This document shows, in pieces, positions 60,430 through 64,000 of a stretch of DNA of 64,000 nucleotides. Numbering within the stretch: the stretch's first letter is position 1; each line of letters begins with the position of its first letter. The DNA lies in contig OY757924.1 of the NCBI GenBank assembly GCA_963585895.1, positions 57,562,742 through 57,626,741 on the forward strand, given 5' to 3'. Source of the stretch: Sepioteuthis lessoniana. Its lineage: Eukaryota; Mollusca; Cephalopoda; Myopsida; Loliginidae. The notes below the pieces were generated by a model. The model did no database searches and was not told the DNA's origin. It saw only the letters and a list, made by a program, of their open reading frames with translations. A program made the position numbers and the translations under genes.

Positions 60430-61170
60430 GTTTCGTTTTGGTTTTATGACATATCGACCATTGTAGGTCATTTAATGCCAAATCCTTTTTATAAATATAT
60501 TAAATATATGATTTCTAAACACATTTTGAAGAACATTTTTAAACAAGCCTGAGCAGTTTTTTTTTTGCACACAGTTAAATGGTTTCATTTAATTTCAAAT
60601 AATTCAGTTTAACATAAGTACAGTCTTTTGTTTACACACAGTTTGTCATTGGTTTAAATATAGTTTCTTTGTTTACATACAGTTAAATGCAAAAACCGTT
60701 CTATTTCAAACGATTCCGTACATAGTTTTTGTTCACACACAGTTAAATGTAAAAACAGTTCTATTTTAAACAATTCAGTTTAGCATGTCAACGAAGTTAA
60801 ATGTATTGCTATGTATCACTAACAATTCAATTAAAAATCAGTCATTTGTTTACTGAATGATCAAACAGTTCTATTTCAAATAATTCAGTTTAGCTTAAAT
60901 AGAGATTTTTTGTTTACACACAGTTAAATGTAAAACAGTTTATTTCAAAAAAATTATGTTAGCGTAGGTACACGGTTTAGTTCTATTTGACCCATAGATA
61001 GGACCCTGCAATGGCAATAAAGGAGTACTCTGCATTTCCAAAGCTCTAGCTTTACTGAAACCTCGCCATCAGATTGTTTTGTGTCATAACCTGGACACTT
61101 GTTGGGGGAATCGTACGCCTCTACAGAGATGCAGTCAGCGTATTCTGCATCCCCAGCTGAATGGGCCACA
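60430..61170 (-). repeat. Repeat C, most complete reference copy (about 740 bp)
   Basis: From left: tail (GGTTTTATGACATATCGACC, TAGGTCATTTAATGCCAAAT); internal array of degenerate units of about 60 bp (TTGTTTACACACAGTTAAAT, CAGTTCTATTTCAAACAATT); head (GACCCATAGATAGGACCCTG, GGAGTACTCTGCATTTCC, GAGATGCAGTCAGCGTATTC, CCCAGCTGAATGGGCC). No ORF, no tRNA promoter, no inverted ends. Confidence 0.8.
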
Positions 61171-61387
61171 GGGTTTGGGTGCTATAATACTAACTAGGTT
61201 ATTTCAATGAATCCTAGTTCTTTGTTTAACGATGACTTCGATTTGAAGTTCATTTATATGGTCCAAATTTGCGTCGTTATGAAAGGCTACATATTGTGAT
61301 ATTGTTAATGCTAGTATCATTATTTGTGATAAAGCAAAAGGCTGGGAATCAAAAAAAAAAAAAAAATCTAAAGAAAGAGTAATTCGT

Positions 61388-61872
61388 TTACATATATTTA
61401 CCCAACTCTTCCGCACGAATAGGATGCGACACGAGGTCAATTTTTAAGCGAAGTTTAACAGGTTCGAGTTCAGAGTTTTCCTTCTTTTAGACTGGTTCTT
61501 TTATACCCTACCTATGAACATTTATGGACATTTCCCAATCCTCATAGATATTTTGGGCCCTATTGTGAGGGGTAAAATATACTAAGTAGTCACCACTAGC
61601 AGCGGTAGCAAGTATTGTATTTGTTAATGTTACGAATATTTCCATTTCAATTTGAAACCTCCGTTTTGGTTTTTCTCATTCAGTAACCTTTTGCTAGTTT
61701 ACAACACATACCAAGGTTAGAAAGCCCAGTTCGCCCCACTGTTTACACATATATATAGAGAGAGGGACGTTAGAGGCATATCTTTCTCAAGAGTATTAAC
61801 GCTAAGTGAAATGTCTAGGATTTGAATTCGGGTCGCCGTGTCTATTTTCTACGAGGGTAACCAGTACACCCC
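61388..61872 (-). mobile_element. tRNA-derived SINE, type D, with extra internal sequence
   Basis: On the minus strand: head GTACTGGTTACCCTCGTAG, B-box region GAATTCAAATCCTAG, core, and body end GTTGGGTAAATATATG. About 190 bp of unrelated sequence (61500-61690) separates body parts that adjoin in the copy at 48240. Confidence 0.55.
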
Positions 61873-61879
61873 CGATTGG

Positions 61880-63070
61880 ATTATCATTCTTTTGAGGCCT
61901 TCCTCCCAAAAGTTGATGTTTTCTTTTTGTTGTATTGTGGTAAGGAAGAGATACACAGTGAAAAAAAGAGTTAATTATTTACTAACTGAAGTGATACAGT
62001 CCAACAAATATTATAAGTCTCGCGCTGTGAGTCTTACGTCCGAAGTTGGCCTTACTACTGATCGAGATCTTGCAGAACCCTGGTGCTAAAGAAACACGAC
62101 GTCTTTTATACCTTCGCGATACCGGAGGTCATGTGGTACGAGCCACTATACAACTCTTTTAAAAGAAACCGACAGGTCAGTATTCTTTCGGTATTCATTA
62201 CTTTACGGAGGCTCGCCAAAAATCTACCATCACTCATCTGTCGATACTGAGAAAATCTATTTTCGAATGGATCACTTTGTAATCTTCAGGTGAAAATGTA
62301 CTCGTATCTTTCCTATAAAAGTTTTTGCATAAGCATAGCCTGTGTTCTCAAAGTTACACTCTGAAAATTAGCTTCGTTAGACAAAATCTGAAATCTGTGC
62401 CCAAAACTCAAACCAATCAGATAATTTTTTGAAGAAATTAATTTTCTCGTTGTTATGGTAATTTACCCACGCAAGCATGAACTCTCCCAGCTATAAATAG
62501 CAGCAGGTACTGCTCTTAGACTGAATGCAATATTCCAGCAGACAGCCCTGGCAGTCAGACCGAAACAGCTCGCTGGTAACCCTCTCATTTGTAAATATTG
62601 TATTACTGTTCTTTTTTTTTTATATATTTGTTTAACTCAATTCCTTTTTTGTAATGTAAATTTACTGCATTATTAAAAAAATTTGATGTGTATTTTTTAT
62701 TTTGCTATTGTCCGCCAGCATAATATCAATTTAAGGAAGTTTGACAAATCAGTTTGATCAGGAAAGTAGCTCTCACAAGTTGCAATAGTTGTCTCATGAA
62801 AAATGGCAATAGTCAAATTAACATTTTGTTTATAGTCACAAAGATGCTGGGCTTTCAAAATTAGCTTTGAGGCCTTACGTTATTTAGCATCTAAAATGTT
62901 ATCCTTGTCATATATTTTGTGTATGTCGGACCAAGTTCGGAAGAAATATGAATATTTGATATTTCAAATGTAAAATTAAGAAATACAGACTTCTTCCTAT
63001 TCAGTAAACTATACCGAATATTTTTAATACATGTGTAGAGTCAAAAAACAAAAATATTTTTGGGAGGATT
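61880..63070. other. Unassigned stretch with a TATA-like box
   Basis: No gene was supported. A TATA-type CTATAAATAG at 62491-62500 is followed by a moderately GC-rich stretch (TTCCAGCAGACAGCCCTGGC) and then a T-rich part, a layout that could be a promoter or an LTR remnant. No paired LTR was seen. Confidence 0.35.
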
Positions 63071-63082
63071 GGGAATAGTTAT

Positions 63083-64000
63083 TTAGTACTTTTTGTTCCT
63101 CGCAAACTTATCAAGTAAAATGTTAAATGCCTTCACATTGGCCAAATGACTGTCTATCACAACAGCTCTAATAAATAAAAAAATCCAGTATTCATTACTT
63201 GAAAAATACATTTCAGAATCTCTTGAGGCAGCCACTCACCATTAACTGTTATTTCAAGGCAGGTTTTAATGACCAGTGGTATGATATTTTCTTGATCGGT
63301 GATCATAAATACCATTATTCCTCTACAAAGTTCATCATCTTCGTTTGTACCAAAGTACTCCCCACTATGAAATTGGGTTCCTTTTTGAAGGTACATTCCA
63401 TCTACCATTAAGACACAGTCTTGAGAAAAATGACCTTTTTCCAAGAGCGATTTTGCAGCTGTAATTGAGTCGACGCCACCTCTTTGGATTTTCTCAAATA
63501 AAGAAAAAGATGATAATAGAAACTTTTCCAGAAGTAATTTGTTGGCTTGTTTAGACATGTAGCGCAATATTAAGGCATAACGTATTTGCTCTGCAGAAAA
63601 TGAAAGACAACCTCTTTGTTTGTATTGTCTTTTTTGTAACTCTTTTTTAATTGAGTATGGTTGTTCTTCCACTACATTTTGTATGTAGTTTGGAAAATTT
63701 TCTAACATGTTAAATCTTGTAAGCTTAGCATTGTGTCCATGTATAAACCACTGTGGTAAAAGTATAGGGTTTCCATCACACTGGAGCTGGACGTGAAGAT
63801 TTCGATCAATGCGAATACATGCTTTTATAGATGGAAAATGTGTTTCAGGATCAAAGCCTATTCTATAAATTTGAATTTAATCTTCGTTTTTTTTTTAAAT
63901 TCAAAACCATTAAGACAAAACTTTTCTTCTTCCAAATGATTAAGATCCTTAATCGTGTCAGTTGAAAGAAAATCTTATAATTCATCTGGTGTTATATATT
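63083..64000 (-). pseudogene. P-element (THAP9-like) transposase remnant, runs off the right edge
   Basis: On the minus strand, an open stretch from about 63877 to 63157 reads CIRIDRNLHVQLQ, then MLENFPNYIQNV, IRYALILRYMSKQANKLLLE KFLL, CVLMVDGMYLQKG, and IPLVIKTCLEI..GEWLPQEI. These are landmarks of the P-element/THAP9 RNase H-like catalytic region. D103 (counting from the Met at 63708) in MVDGMYLQ is the likely first catalytic Asp. A frameshift near the poly(T) at about 63180-63200 puts the next piece (AVVIDSHLANVKAFNILLDK) in another frame, ending at a stop at 63083. A stop at about 63876 and a frame change also separate the upstream part (to 64000). The THAP domain and the rest would lie outside the window. 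Dead copy. Confidence 0.85.

Noticed and set aside
63199-63411. Plus-strand open frame of 70 codons
   Set aside because: Antisense of the P-element transposase remnant, whose family landmarks are clear on the minus strand.

Overview
The window is strongly AT-rich animal DNA, full of dinucleotide microsatellites and worn transposable elements. Its one clear host gene is the 5' part of an AF10/AF17 (MLLT10/MLLT6; Alhambra in flies) ortholog on the minus strand. The SINE types (tRNA-derived, one of them tRNA-Lys-like), a Mag-type Ty3/gypsy element, a THAP9-like P element, and the very long introns point to an invertebrate. A mollusc or other lophotrochozoan is my best guess. That placement is inference, not proof.

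Host gene (3439-42950, minus). Five coding exons are supported by exact GT/AG boundaries and matching phases. They give about 152 residues that make up almost the whole PZP module (PHD finger 1, zinc knuckle, PHD finger 2), a reader of unmodified histone H3. The introns are very uneven: 173 bp, 18.7 kb, 14.9 kb and 5.3 kb, then more than 3.4 kb running off the left edge. The rest of the protein, including the DOT1L-binding region, lies outside the window. Upstream of the start codon (about 42951-43300) is a TATA-less, relatively GC-rich promoter-like stretch with a palindromic NRF1-type site and an octamer.

Introns (1-42588). These hold no other gene I can support. They carry SINEs of at least five types, many copies of one long composite repeat (called repeat C here), LINE 3' ends, a Tc1-like remnant, a mariner-derived element, and several foldback (hairpin) elements.

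Upstream intergenic part (43300-64000). This is a graveyard of mobile elements. It has a multi-layer nest of elements at 44105-45720, a possible solo LTR (48948-49303), a recent 76-bp minisatellite, and a LINE whose C-terminal coding segment is duplicated in tandem (51595-53583). It also has a 39-bp minisatellite, a broken Mag-type LTR retrotransposon with 104-bp LTRs (54201-58019), and a P-element transposase remnant running off the right edge (63083-64000). No CRISPR, rRNA or convincing functional tRNA gene was seen.
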